Source: Pseudomonadota bacterium
GTDB taxonomy: Bacteria > Desulfobacterota > Desulfobacteria > Desulfobacterales > Desulfobacteraceae
Assembly (NCBI GenBank): GCA_018821715.1
Contig: JAHJLN010000113.1
Coordinates: 1 to 43,903 of the forward strand
Direction: 5' to 3'
Length of the DNA: 43,903 bases
Made by a program: the position numbers and the translations under genes. Within the stretch, counting starts at the first letter, position 1; each line of letters opens with the position of its first letter. The notes under the pieces are model-generated. The model worked only from the letters and a program-made list of their open reading frames with translations. It made no database searches and was not told the DNA's origin. Shown here piece by piece: positions 25,616-35,230 of the stretch.

Positions 25616-26548
25616 ATGCGCATTGACCGAATGCTTTCCATCGTGGTGATCCTTCTGAACAGGCGAAAGATTACGGCAAAAGAACTGGCGGATCGGTTTG
25701 AAGTGAGCCTTCGAACCGTCTACAGGGATATTGAGTCCATTAACATGGCCGGCATTCCAGTGATTTCAAACCAGGGAACCCATGGCGGATATGAAATTCC
25801 TGAAAATTATAAACTCAACAGGCAATATTTGAGTCTTTCTGATTTAAGATCCATCCTGTCGGCGCTTAAAGGGATCAACGCAGCCCTTGATGATCGTGAT
25901 ATCGAGCTGATATTCGAGAAGGTTCAAAGCCTTTTACCGGAAAATGAAAAAAGCTTTTCCGCAAAAGGGGCGGAGGTGATTGTTTTTGATACCCTTGGCT
26001 GGGGAAATCAGGATAAGTCGGCCAAAAAAATCCAGCAGCTTTATGATGCCGTAAAAAGCAGTCGTTTGGTCGAAATCAGTTATGTGGACAGCCATGGAAA
26101 ATCATCTGTAAGGGATGTCGAACCCATGACCATTATTCAAAAAGGGTTTTCATGGTATCTTTTTGGCTTTTGCCGTAACAAAAAAGCGGCAAGACTGTTC
26201 AAACTGACCCGGATAAAACAGATTACAGGCTTAAGTGACCGGTTTGAAAGAAAACCCGTAGATTATCGGGAAATGAATGAGAAATGGAAGTCTTCGGGCA
26301 AAATGATCGAGGTTGTCCTTAAATTTTCTGCAAGCGTCAGGCATCTGGTTGCAGATCATCATGACGCATCACAAGTCCTTTTTGAAGATGGGGAGTCAAT
26401 TATTGTAAAACAAATATTCCCGGAAGGTGAATGGCTTATCGGAATGATTTTAAGCTATGGCAATGCCGTTGAGGTCTTGTCTCCCGAATCTGTGCGCAGG
26501 CAAATTTTGAACAAGATAAATAAAATGGCATCGGTTTATCTAAAATAG
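25616..26548 (+). CDS. YafY-type HTH/WYL-domain transcriptional regulator
   Basis: 310 residues. An N-terminal HTH (ITAKELADRFEVSLRTVYRD) is followed by a WYL domain (about residues 140-210, with the name-giving SWYLFGFC) and a WCX-like C-terminal region. WYL domains bind nucleotide-like or nucleic-acid ligands and often control DNA-damage or defence genes. It starts nine bases after rarA with no clear ribosome binding site, so translation is probably coupled. Its targets are not evident. Confidence 0.9.
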   Translation: MRIDRMLSIVVILLNRRKITAKELADRFEVSLRTVYRDIESINMAGIPVISNQGTHGGYEIPENYKLNRQYLSLSDLRSILSALKGINAALDDRDIELIFEKVQSLLPENEKSFSAKGAEVIVFDTLGWGNQDKSAKKIQQLYDAVKSSRLVEISYVDSHGKSSVRDVEPMTIIQKGFSWYLFGFCRNKKAARLFKLTRIKQITGLSDRFERKPVDYREMNEKWKSSGKMIEVVLKFSASVRHLVADHHDASQVLFEDGESIIVKQIFPEGEWLIGMILSYGNAVEVLSPESVRRQILNKINKMASVYLK

Positions 26549-26572
26549 CTTTAAACTGAAAAACTATTTTTT
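26542..26572 (+). terminator. Weak A/T-rich terminator after the WYL gene
   Basis: AAAATAG (26542-26548, including the stop codon) pairs with CTATTTT (26564-26570), with TTT/AAA pairing inside, and two more T follow. The lack of G/C pairs makes it uncertain. Confidence 0.4.
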
Positions 26573-26669
26573 CAACCTGACATAATGGTGGCAAAGCAAC
26601 CTGGTATGGTAAAAAAAGGCCGGGGTGACAAGGTCATCATAGTTACTTATTTTTTACAGGGAGAAAAAA

Positions 26670-27032
26670 ATGAATACCATTAAAACCGATATTAATCTGG
26701 TTGCCAAGTGTGGATTATACTGCGGATCATGTGGAAAATTTCAAAAAGGAAACTGCAGAGGCTGTCTTGAAAACAAGAAGGCATCCTGGTGCAAGGTCCG
26801 AACCTGCTGTCTTGAAAAAAACATTGCCTCTTGTGCGGATTGCAATGAATTTGACGATGTCATGGCATGTAAAAAATACAATAATTTTATGGCAAAATTA
26901 TTTGGATTTGTATTTAACAGTGACCGGGCCGCCTGTATTGATGAAATCAAAGAAAAAGGCCATGAACAATTTGCAACCCAAATGGCTCAGAACAGAATAA
27001 TGACGTTTAAACGAAAGGCCAGGATATTCTGA
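26670..27032 (+). CDS. Cys-rich DUF3795-family protein
   Basis: 120 residues; GGGAG precedes the ATG. About 15 cysteines lie in the first 95 residues (KCGLYCGSCGKFQKGNCRGC, WCKVRTCCLEKN, CADCNEF), matching the DUF3795 pattern of a small putative metal-binding protein that is frequent in anaerobes. Function unknown. It converges on the large minus-strand gene, with 16 bases between the stops. Confidence 0.82.
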   Translation: MNTIKTDINLVAKCGLYCGSCGKFQKGNCRGCLENKKASWCKVRTCCLEKNIASCADCNEFDDVMACKKYNNFMAKLFGFVFNSDRAACIDEIKEKGHEQFATQMAQNRIMTFKRKARIF

Positions 27033-27048
27033 GTGAAGAAGCAATTCA

Positions 27049-30000
27049 TCAGTTCTGGGCCTGCCTGAGGTGTATGATCCTGCCAAGTGCCAGATCATAT
27101 TCGTTCCAGTCATCCAGATAGGAGCTTAAGGTTTCCCGGTAATGATCAGCTGCTTTTTTTGTGTCTTTGTCCCCTTCTGCCCACAGCCCCAGTGCTGTGT
27201 GAAGGGTAGTGAGTTTTTCAGGATTTTTTCCGGCAAGTTTAATCAGTTCCTTGTCATCGGGTTTTAAAACAAGGTGTTTGATGATAATGCGATACCAGGG
27301 AGCATGAATTTTATTTAAAAATTTTGTTAAGTGATCCCGGGATTCATTTTGCTTTCCCATGATGTTCAGGATTTCGCCTTTTAATAATCCCAGGCTGAGG
27401 CTTAAGGCAGATTCCCGGGTGGGCTGCTTGAAATACAGATCAATGAAGTCAAGTGCCTTTTGCCATTCAGCGTTTGTGGCATGGTAAAAGGCAACTCTGC
27501 CGACAATTGTCCTGTTTTCAGGTGCCAGCTCAAGAAGCTGGATATAGAGTTGTATTTTTTCTTCATGGCTTGATTTGTCTGACTCAAACTGGTTAATCAA
27601 TGCCGTCATGGTGTCCCTATGGTCGGATGCTGTTTTCCTGTATTCTTTGGCTTTTTGTCTAAAGGCTTCAATGTCTTTTTTGTGCGGCGCTTTATCTTCC
27701 AGATAGGCTGCAAGTTCTGTCTGGATATGATTCAGTCTTGAAAAAGAAAGATAATATACCCAGTCATTGATATTGGCACTTAAAATAGATTGTTTGAATA
27801 TTTTAGCAGCATGGCCCAGTTCATTGTTTTTTTCTGAAATGAGTCCTTCAATAAACAGCCGCCAGCTTTTTTCGGATCGATTCTCATAATCAATAAAGTC
27901 AGCCGTCATTCTTTTTTTATCTTTTAATACGGTTGCAAGATATCCTAAAAATTCATCTTCCTGGTCCCAGGTCATGGTAAAGAGGCTTTTTGTGAGGGCA
28001 TTGGTTTTTTCGCGAAAGTTTATCCACTCGATAATATAGAGCATCAGCCGGGACGTTATGTTTTCCTGTTCGATCAGGGACAGTTTATTAAAAAAATATC
28101 TGCTCTTATCAAGATTGCGGGTACAAAAGTTCAGCATTCCTGCTGCATATAAAAGGACAGGGTCTTTGCTTGTTTTAAGCATGGTTTCACTTAGGTCTGC
28201 GGCTTCCTTGAATTTATTTTCAACTGCAAGGCCGGTAATCTGTTCAAGCTTTGATCCCAGAGAAAAATCAAGAAGCCCATCCCATTTGGGCTGGCCTGTT
28301 TTAATGGATTCAATAAATTTTGCCGGCCTTGAAATGGGCAGGATGAGGCCAAAATCCGACAACGGTGTGGTGATCTTGAAATATCCGCTTGTCTGATCTG
28401 TTATCACCCCGGATGCAATCCCGATGACATGGCCTTTGTCATTGATGGCAGGCCCCCCGCTGTTTCCTTTATAAATCGAGGAATCCACCTGTATGATTTC
28501 TTTGGAGGTCCTTCTGACATACCCCCTTGTAATACTGGTATTGATATGGTCATCCTGGGTTCTGTTTCCCAGGGGAAATCCTAAAATTACAACAGGAGAC
28601 AGACGCTGGATATTATCTGATGAAATTGCTGTTTCAAGGGGTAAGGGCTTCAGGCTGGGGGGCAGGGTATCTATTTTTAAAACCGCAAAATCGTTTTTAA
28701 AGGGAGATTTGATCATTTCGCCGGTTTTGGCAGTTGACCGTGGGACACCGATGATTCTCAGGTTGCCGTCACCACCGGTGCTGTACGCAGATGAAAGATA
28801 ATACGCATCAGATAATTCCACACTGTTGCCCAATGCCGGCAAGCGGTTAAAGGCTTTTTCTCCTTCAAACCATAAATACATCCTGTAATTAAATTCAACC
28901 GGTTTTTTTAACAGGGCATACTGACCATATACCTGGAAAAGGGAGGTGTCGTCAAGCCAGGGGCAGGCAACATGACGATTGGTAAGAAGATATCCGCTGC
29001 TGTCCACTAAAAAGGCCGTACCTTCCACTTTGTTTTTGTAAACAATCTGATCCATATCCGACAGCCAGTATTCCACCATTAGAAAGGCAACTGAACTGGC
29101 ATAGGATTCCACAAAACTTGAAACAGCCACTTGTTTTTTGTTTTTATCGAAATTGACATACAGCCATGAGATGGCACCAAAGGCAACGATTCCCACAATA
29201 ATCAGCATCAGAAACACAACCATTTTTTTAAACCATTGCAATTCATTGATCAGCCCGGGCTTTTTTTTATAGGGCGACGGCTCTTGTTCAGGATAGGGCA
29301 GACGGTCTAAAATGCGGGATAAAGCAGACACAACCTTGTCCATGGTTTGAGGCCGCAGGTCCGGGTCGTCCGACAGCATTATTTTGATCAGAACGGCAAG
29401 TTCAGGGTTCAGCCCCTCCAAACTATCCACTTTTGAGGAAAAGTCTTTCAGATTGTGATCTGCGGTTAAAAGTTCAATAAAAATTTTTCCAAGGGACCAG
29501 ATAGCGCTTTTAAAATCAATGGCCCTCTGGTTGATTATATCAGGGTGACTTTCCAGCAGTTTTTGCAGCATGGGGCCATGATGAGTCGCCCTGGCATTCA
29601 GGAACCTGGAAAGCTTATAGTTGATTTTTACATGAAGATCATTTGTTTTGTCTTTAGGAATCAGGATATCATCAAGAATCAGGTAGGGCATAAAATGGTC
29701 ATTTTTATGCAATGAATCAAGGACAGATGCAATATTGCGAAAAAGGGTGACGATTCTGCGCTGGTCATTCAACAGACCTGATACAAAGATTGAGCCCCAG
29801 TCGGCAGCATCAACCCATTCGCTGACCCTGTACCAGAGATCGTCATTGCTTTTTTTAATGGCATAATGCTGGACAAAATGCTCTGACGGCAGTTTTTTGA
29901 GTTCCTCAAGTTCTTTTTCAAGCCGTTTGGCAACACGGTCATCCACGCCGGATTTTTCTGTAAATAATCTGATGGACACCGGCTTTTCACCATCTCCCTT

Positions 30001-30159
30001 TACCGCTTTGCAGACAAGAGAGGAGTGCCCTTCGTGGATAATGGTTAAAATTTTGTAATCATCAATAAATTTTATGCCGTCTACGATCCCGCTGCCGCAG
30101 GCCGGGCAGGTCGTAATTTTTTGAGAGAGAAGTTGTCCGCATGATTTGCATCTTTTCAT
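27049..30159 (-). CDS. Zinc-ribbon / pseudokinase / TM / trypsin-like protease / TPR protein
   Basis: 1036 residues in five parts. Residues 4-21 are a zinc ribbon (CX2C...CX2C). Residues ~33-285 resemble a Ser/Thr kinase domain but lack the catalytic residues: the VAIK lysine is replaced (VSIRLF), the HRD loop reads HFM, and DFG reads NYK (180-182). Residues ~312-336 are a membrane helix. Residues ~375-610 are a trypsin/DegP-like protease with an intact triad: His396 (LTNRHVAC), Asp490 (KNDFAVLKID) and Ser567 (YKGNSGGPAIN). The remainder is TPR-like helices. Topology should place the pseudokinase in the cytoplasm and the protease and TPRs in the periplasm. It is likely a transmembrane signalling or quality-control protein; the ligand is unknown. 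Confidence 0.85.
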   Translation of the reverse strand: MKRCKSCGQLLSQKITTCPACGSGIVDGIKFIDDYKILTIIHEGHSSLVCKAVKGDGEKPVSIRLFTEKSGVDDRVAKRLEKELEELKKLPSEHFVQHYAIKKSNDDLWYRVSEWVDAADWGSIFVSGLLNDQRRIVTLFRNIASVLDSLHKNDHFMPYLILDDILIPKDKTNDLHVKINYKLSRFLNARATHHGPMLQKLLESHPDIINQRAIDFKSAIWSLGKIFIELLTADHNLKDFSSKVDSLEGLNPELAVLIKIMLSDDPDLRPQTMDKVVSALSRILDRLPYPEQEPSPYKKKPGLINELQWFKKMVVFLMLIIVGIVAFGAISWLYVNFDKNKKQVAVSSFVESYASSVAFLMVEYWLSDMDQIVYKNKVEGTAFLVDSSGYLLTNRHVACPWLDDTSLFQVYGQYALLKKPVEFNYRMYLWFEGEKAFNRLPALGNSVELSDAYYLSSAYSTGGDGNLRIIGVPRSTAKTGEMIKSPFKNDFAVLKIDTLPPSLKPLPLETAISSDNIQRLSPVVILGFPLGNRTQDDHINTSITRGYVRRTSKEIIQVDSSIYKGNSGGPAINDKGHVIGIASGVITDQTSGYFKITTPLSDFGLILPISRPAKFIESIKTGQPKWDGLLDFSLGSKLEQITGLAVENKFKEAADLSETMLKTSKDPVLLYAAGMLNFCTRNLDKSRYFFNKLSLIEQENITSRLMLYIIEWINFREKTNALTKSLFTMTWDQEDEFLGYLATVLKDKKRMTADFIDYENRSEKSWRLFIEGLISEKNNELGHAAKIFKQSILSANINDWVYYLSFSRLNHIQTELAAYLEDKAPHKKDIEAFRQKAKEYRKTASDHRDTMTALINQFESDKSSHEEKIQLYIQLLELAPENRTIVGRVAFYHATNAEWQKALDFIDLYFKQPTRESALSLSLGLLKGEILNIMGKQNESRDHLTKFLNKIHAPWYRIIIKHLVLKPDDKELIKLAGKNPEKLTTLHTALGLWAEGDKDTKKAADHYRETLSSYLDDWNEYDLALGRIIHLRQAQN

Positions 30160-30250
30160 AATAGGGCTACTTTCTCATTTCTTTAAGTTTGCATGAAGAT
30201 AAGGATTGCAAACAGTGGTTATACGTTACAGAGCAAGACATTTTTCTTTT

Positions 30251-30279
30251 ATAATAAGGTGTTTAGAAAAAATAGTCAA
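30251..30279 (-). promoter_or_regulatory. Sigma-70 promoter of the pseudokinase-protease gene
   Basis: On the minus strand TTGACT (30279-30274), 17 bases, TATTAT (30256-30251), about 90 bases upstream of the start codon. The rest of the 261-base divergent region shows no convincing promoter for the histidine kinase. Confidence 0.65.
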
Positions 30280-30420
30280 GAAAGAGCAAAAGGCCTTCTT
30301 GCGATTATTTTATTTCGTTGAAATCCTGGCAGGTTATATGGTAAACATAAAAATAACCGTTTAGTCAAATAGTTCTGCAACCCATCAGATTTTTTAGTTT
30401 ATAAAAACAGGGAGACTGCC

Positions 30421-32943
30421 ATGCCGGGGAAGCCATCGTATGAGATATTGAAGCAACAGCTTAAGGATATGACTGCCAGACTAAAAGCATCTGAGATTTC
30501 TGAATTAAGGGCCCGGGCTGTACTTGAAGTAAATCCAAATCCTATTGTTGTTTATGATATGGACGGGAAGGTGGAATATTTAAACCCTGCCTTTACTAAA
30601 ATTTTTGGATGGGAATTGGGGGAGGTGAAAGGAAACAAACTGGATTTTGTTCCAGAGGCAAACCTGCCTGAAACAATTGTTGGTTTGAAAAAATTAATTG
30701 CAGGAGAGCAATACGAATTCGAAACAAAACGCTATACAAAAGACAGGCAAATACTGGATGTTGAAATCAGCTGCGGTTCATACAGGAGTGAAGCAAATCA
30801 GCTGATTGGGTCTTTTGTGTGTCTTCGTGATGTAACCGAACGTAACCGGCTGGCCGAAGAGATAAAAACCAATGAGGAAAGATATTCCTCTGTGCTGCGA
30901 AGCAACCCGGATGCCATTGTGGTGTATGATAATGAAGGCAGGGTTACCTACTTGAATCCTGCGTTTACAAAAATTTTCGGATGGACCCTGGAGGAGAGAA
31001 AAAACAAAAAAATGGACCGGTTTGTTCCCCAAAAGAACTGGCCTGAAACAAAAAAAATGATTGAAAAAGTCATCCAGGGCATACCACTCAATAATATGGA
31101 AACCCGGCGATACACAAAAAAGAAAAGATTAAAGGATGTCAGTGTCAGCAGCGCTTCTTTTCGGAATTTAAAGGGAGAGATAACCGGATCAGTCGTGAAT
31201 CTACGGGATATCACCCAACAGAAAATTTCTGAAAAGAAAATCAAGCAATTGAACAAGGAATTGAAAAATCGGGCGGCTGAATTGGAAACCCTTAACCGCA
31301 ACCTTGAAAATGCCATAGACCATGCCCAGATGATGACCCGGCAGGCAGAAGAGGCAAACAAGTCCAAAAGCGAATTTCTGGCAAACATGAGCCATGAAAT
31401 CAGGACTCCCATGAATGCCATTATCGGGATGTCAGGCTTTCTGGATGAAACCGATCTGGATGACACGCAAAAAGAATATGTGGATATTGTCCGCAGCAGT
31501 TCCGAAGCCCTGCTGTTTATTATTAATGATATCCTTGATTTTTCTAAGATGGAAGCCGGCAAGCTTGAACTGGAAAATATTGATTTTAACCTGAGAACCT
31601 CACTGGATGAAGTGGTGTCCATCCCTGCCATTAAAGCGGCTGAAAATAATGTTGAGTTTTTGTATGATATTGATCCGGAAATTCCCTCGTTGCTCAAAGG
31701 GGATCCGGGAAGGCTCAGGCAGGTGATATTAAACCTGACAAATAATGCAGTCAAGTTTACAAAAAAAGGTGAAATATTACTTAAAGTCAGCTTGATCAAA
31801 GAAACAAAACAAAAGGTGACTTTAAAATTTGCGGTCAAAGATACCGGCATCGGCATTACCCAAAAAGATGCTGAAAAATTATTTAATTCTTTTCAGCAGG
31901 TGGATGCATCCACCACCAGAAAATACGGCGGCACAGGCCTGGGTCTTGCCATCTCAAAGAATCTCGCCCAATTGATGGGAGGAGAAATTGCAGTGGAAAG
32001 CCTCAAAGACATGGGCTCAACCTTCTGGTTTACAGCGGTTTTTGAAAAACAACTCAATGTTGAATCGGTTAAGCTGCTTACCCCTGATGAATTGCTGAAA
32101 AAACGAATGATTGTGGTGGATGACAATAAGACAAACCTTGCCATTATCCAGGGGTATGTGGAATCCTGGGGTTATGAGTGTGATACGGCCTGGGACCCCA
32201 ATATGGCTTTGACCATGATGAAAGGTGCTGCCAAATATAAGGCCCCCTATGATATTCTTTTATCCGACTGGCACATGCCCCAGATGGACGGGATCAAGCT
32301 TGGAGAAATTATCAGGCAGACGCCGGGACTGGAAAAGACGATTATGATCATGCTCTCTTCCCATGGAATTCGGGGAGATGCAGCGCTTTCAAAAAAAATC
32401 GGGTTTGATGCATATCTGACCAAGCCTGTCAGAAGCACTCAGCTTTTTGAGTGCCTGATTTCTGTTTTAACCAAAAAAGAGATGAAAACTCAAGACAAGC
32501 CTCAACTGGTTACCCAGCATACGCTTACGGAAGATAAGATTAAAAACATACGGATACTGCTGGCTGAAGACAATGCCATAAACCGGAAAATCGTATTACG
32601 TCTCATGGATAAATGGGGATTTAAAATTGATGCGGTTGAAAATGGGAAAGAAGCAATCAAAGCCCTGGAAGAGACTCGTTACGATGTTGTATTAATGGAT
32701 GTCATGATGCCTGAAATGGACGGACTTGATGCCACAAGGGCCATCCGTGATCCCAATAGCCGTGTCCTGGATCATAATGTTTTGATTATTGCCATGACAG
32801 CCCATGCAATGAAAGGGGATAGAGAAATGTGTATTGAGGCGGGCATGAATTCTTATCTTTCCAAACCGATCAAGGTCCAGGAATTTTATAAAATTCTTCA
32901 TGAGCAACTGCTGAAAAAAGATGAGGAAAATTCCGGTAAATAA
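30421..32943 (+). CDS. Cytoplasmic hybrid histidine kinase (PAS-PAS-HisKA-HATPase-REC-REC)
   Basis: 840 residues; GGGAG lies before the ATG. Two PAS domains (about residues 25-140 and 150-268) are near copies of each other. A coiled coil leads to HisKA with His325 (MSHEIRTPMNAIIG), then HATPase_c (N-box NLTNNAVKF, G1 DTGIGI, G2 GGTGLGLAISK). Receiver 1 has acceptor Asp616 (SDWHMPQMDG) and receiver 2 Asp760 (MDVMMPEMDG), each with a KP lysine. No membrane helix, so it senses a cytosolic signal. No HPt domain or response regulator gene is nearby, so it is an orphan hybrid kinase that presumably passes phosphate to an HPt encoded elsewhere. Confidence 0.93.
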   Translation: MPGKPSYEILKQQLKDMTARLKASEISELRARAVLEVNPNPIVVYDMDGKVEYLNPAFTKIFGWELGEVKGNKLDFVPEANLPETIVGLKKLIAGEQYEFETKRYTKDRQILDVEISCGSYRSEANQLIGSFVCLRDVTERNRLAEEIKTNEERYSSVLRSNPDAIVVYDNEGRVTYLNPAFTKIFGWTLEERKNKKMDRFVPQKNWPETKKMIEKVIQGIPLNNMETRRYTKKKRLKDVSVSSASFRNLKGEITGSVVNLRDITQQKISEKKIKQLNKELKNRAAELETLNRNLENAIDHAQMMTRQAEEANKSKSEFLANMSHEIRTPMNAIIGMSGFLDETDLDDTQKEYVDIVRSSSEALLFIINDILDFSKMEAGKLELENIDFNLRTSLDEVVSIPAIKAAENNVEFLYDIDPEIPSLLKGDPGRLRQVILNLTNNAVKFTKKGEILLKVSLIKETKQKVTLKFAVKDTGIGITQKDAEKLFNSFQQVDASTTRKYGGTGLGLAISKNLAQLMGGEIAVESLKDMGSTFWFTAVFEKQLNVESVKLLTPDELLKKRMIVVDDNKTNLAIIQGYVESWGYECDTAWDPNMALTMMKGAAKYKAPYDILLSDWHMPQMDGIKLGEIIRQTPGLEKTIMIMLSSHGIRGDAALSKKIGFDAYLTKPVRSTQLFECLISVLTKKEMKTQDKPQLVTQHTLTEDKIKNIRILLAEDNAINRKIVLRLMDKWGFKIDAVENGKEAIKALEETRYDVVLMDVMMPEMDGLDATRAIRDPNSRVLDHNVLIIAMTAHAMKGDREMCIEAGMNSYLSKPIKVQEFYKILHEQLLKKDEENSGK

Positions 32944-32951
32944 GAAAAAGG

Positions 32952-34448
32952 CTATACCAGCTCGGCAATATTTATATTTTGGGTAACATCAAATTTTAAC
33001 GCTACAGGTTGTCCAACCTGACTTTTTGTTATCAACAATTTGAAAATATCCGGATGGTCTTTGGTCCTGGCGATAAACCTGAAGTTATCCCGGGTTTTTC
33101 CATACAGCACTGCATAGGAAGGCTTTTGATCCATTGAATAGATAACCGTATAGGTCTCAATGGTTCCAGGGCCGTTGACCTGATGTTTTATTTTAACGGG
33201 AGGGTTGCCTGCAAGACTGTCTTTTTTGTCTCTGACATCATAATCTTTGAATTCACCTGTTAACGGTTCTGATCCGTAAATGCCGGCAGCATGTTTGTGC
33301 ATAAACCAGCCAAGGGCTGTGACAAGACCGTTTGATTTTTCTCCAGTGCAAATTTTCTGGGCAAGGGTGGCCACACCGTGGAGGCTGTAATTATTGCCCG
33401 GCCCTCCGAAAAAGCCAAGTCCGCCCGTCAGGGTGAGCGGTCGCGGGTCATCATCTGTTATCCCGATCATCTTTTTAGCAATGGAGACGGCACAGGGAAA
33501 GCAGGAATAAAGATCAAAACAGTCAAGAGATTCCAATGGCATACCAGACCTTGCCAGGGCTTTTTCAACAGCTGCCTTAAGTGGAGGGCTTGAAGTGAAA
33601 TCAGATTTCTGAACCATAAAGCGCTGCCGGTCTTCAGCATACCCGCCGCCAAGAAAATAAACCGGCTGTTGGTTTTTTGGTGCATATTTTTTTGCTGTTT
33701 CTTCTGACATCAGGATAACTGCCGCACCCTGATCCACAGTGACAAATGAATTCATAAACTTGGTATAGGGAAACGCAACCGGTCTGTTGGTCGGTCCGGG
33801 GGTGATGATTTGTTCAGCGGTTTTCATGGTTTTTGACCATGCATAGGGATGGGTTTTTGCAGTCTGGCTGAAGGAGGACCACATGGTACCGATTTTCATC
33901 AGATAGGCTTGCAGATCCATGCCGGATGCAGCCCAAAGTGCTGTCTCAAAAAGAGGGAATCCCTGCAGGGGATGTTCAATTCCATGCTGATTTTCCAAAA
34001 GAGTGGACCCGATAAAGTCATCCCCGGGGTAATCCTTAGGTATGCCTCTGAACAGGGCACTTTCAACCTTTTTTGTGTTGGTCTGTCTTTGAACGTAGGC
34101 TTCGGCGCCTGCAATGAGAATCGAATCCAGTTGATTTCTGGCAATCATGCCGGCGGCAATGTTGATCAGTGTCTGGGGAGAGTTTCCGCCAATGCCGGAA
34201 ACATGGGTGAATTTTGGTGCGGCGCCCAGGGTTTGGGCAAGTTGTTTGGCAGGCGATGCATAGTGACGGCTTAAGGTTCTGACAACCATGATACCGTCCA
34301 GATGTGTCAGAACAGTGGCAGACGTCATTAAATCAGCTGCTTTCCTTGCTGCCCGGGTCATCAATCCCATGGGATCCAATGCTGTTTTGTTCAATTCTTT
34401 TGGTTGAGTGACCTGGCCCCACCCCGCAACAACAACTTTTCGTTCCAT
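32952..34448 (-). CDS. Thiolase-like protein type 1 (acetyl-CoA acetyltransferase family, no nucleophilic Cys)
   Basis: 498 residues. The thiolase fold is visible (HVSGIGGNSPQTLINIAAGM, LDCFDLYSCFPCAVSIAKKM, GGLGFFGGPGNNYSLHGVAT), but the position of the nucleophilic Cys is Gly/Asn (residues 87-89) and the usual GHPIG histidine motif is absent. The C-terminal ~90 residues (ETYTVIYSMDQKPSYAVLYG) resemble the extra domain of thiolase-like protein type 1. Such proteins bind CoA but the reaction is not established. The gene converges on the histidine kinase (eight bases between stops). Confidence 0.82.
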   Translation of the reverse strand: MERKVVVAGWGQVTQPKELNKTALDPMGLMTRAARKAADLMTSATVLTHLDGIMVVRTLSRHYASPAKQLAQTLGAAPKFTHVSGIGGNSPQTLINIAAGMIARNQLDSILIAGAEAYVQRQTNTKKVESALFRGIPKDYPGDDFIGSTLLENQHGIEHPLQGFPLFETALWAASGMDLQAYLMKIGTMWSSFSQTAKTHPYAWSKTMKTAEQIITPGPTNRPVAFPYTKFMNSFVTVDQGAAVILMSEETAKKYAPKNQQPVYFLGGGYAEDRQRFMVQKSDFTSSPPLKAAVEKALARSGMPLESLDCFDLYSCFPCAVSIAKKMIGITDDDPRPLTLTGGLGFFGGPGNNYSLHGVATLAQKICTGEKSNGLVTALGWFMHKHAAGIYGSEPLTGEFKDYDVRDKKDSLAGNPPVKIKHQVNGPGTIETYTVIYSMDQKPSYAVLYGKTRDNFRFIARTKDHPDIFKLLITKSQVGQPVALKFDVTQNINIAELV

Positions 34449-34508
34449 ATCAAGAGAAATCCTTTTTCAAAACTGGTTTGTGCAAGTGTTGCGCAGAGAA
34501 ATAACGGC

Positions 34509-35072
34509 TCACTTTTTACGCCAATGGGCTTCTTCGGCGGTCATTTCCGAACATAGGGTTCGACAGGCTAAAAACATCGGGAGGAGAGGGGCAATGCCCA
34601 ATAAGAGAAGCCCACGGCCTACCGGGAATGCCGATACCCAGGATTTCCATACCTGGCTGTCAATGTCGAAAATTAAGTGAATCCAAAGCGCAGATACCAT
34701 ATAGCCTAAAAAAAACAGGGTCGGGAAAAAAACAGCTGTTTTCTGCCATGACGGCTTTGGCGTCCGCTGGAGCATTCCCTTTGATGAGAACTGTAAAAAC
34801 AGGTTGGCAGGGGATTGGGGATTCTCACGAAACGTGGCCGCCATACCGTAACCGATCCATCCGAAGCCAAGACCTATAAACTGGATTCCAATTAGATATG
34901 AAACGATAATCTGTCCGCCGGCTTGACCTATCGCCGCAGCAGAACTGATAAATCCAAGTTTTAGCAGCTGTCCCCCAAAAAAGAGAACAAAGTAGTAAAG
35001 CACCATGAAAAAAAGTGCAAACTTGCCGAATTCCAATAAAAGTATTGAAGATTTTTCATGTTTTGCTTTCAT
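34509..35072 (-). CDS. Four-helix membrane protein of unknown function
   Basis: 187 residues. The ATG at 35072 is chosen over an upstream in-frame ATG at 35150 because AAGGCGGG directly precedes it. Four hydrophobic helices: about residues 13-38 (FGKFALFFMVLYYFVLFFGG), 45-70, 104-126 and 150-170. Not recognised as a known family. It lies 60 bases upstream of the thiolase-like gene on the same strand and may be co-transcribed with it. Confidence 0.65.
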   Translation of the reverse strand: MKAKHEKSSILLLEFGKFALFFMVLYYFVLFFGGQLLKLGFISSAAAIGQAGGQIIVSYLIGIQFIGLGFGWIGYGMAATFRENPQSPANLFLQFSSKGMLQRTPKPSWQKTAVFFPTLFFLGYMVSALWIHLIFDIDSQVWKSWVSAFPVGRGLLLLGIAPLLPMFLACRTLCSEMTAEEAHWRKK

Positions 35073-35230
35073 AACCCGCCTTTTTGTTGCTCCACAATAA
35101 AGTTTATTATTATTTTTGTCTGTAAAATAAAAAAAAAGATAAAATAACACTCAATCGCTATCAAAAAAACATGAGGGAGGCAACAGTATTTTGTAAGAAA
35201 GCACGGATTTTCAATCCAATGAGTTGTCAA

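Noticed and set aside
30310-30350. Possible sigma-54 promoter (TGGCAGG...) before the histidine kinase
   Set aside because: The -12 GC element is missing, so the match does not meet the sigma-54 consensus.
30948-31856. A 302-residue frame opposite the histidine kinase
   Set aside because: It is the Ser/Leu/Phe-rich complement of the HisKA-HATPase region with no recognisable domain.
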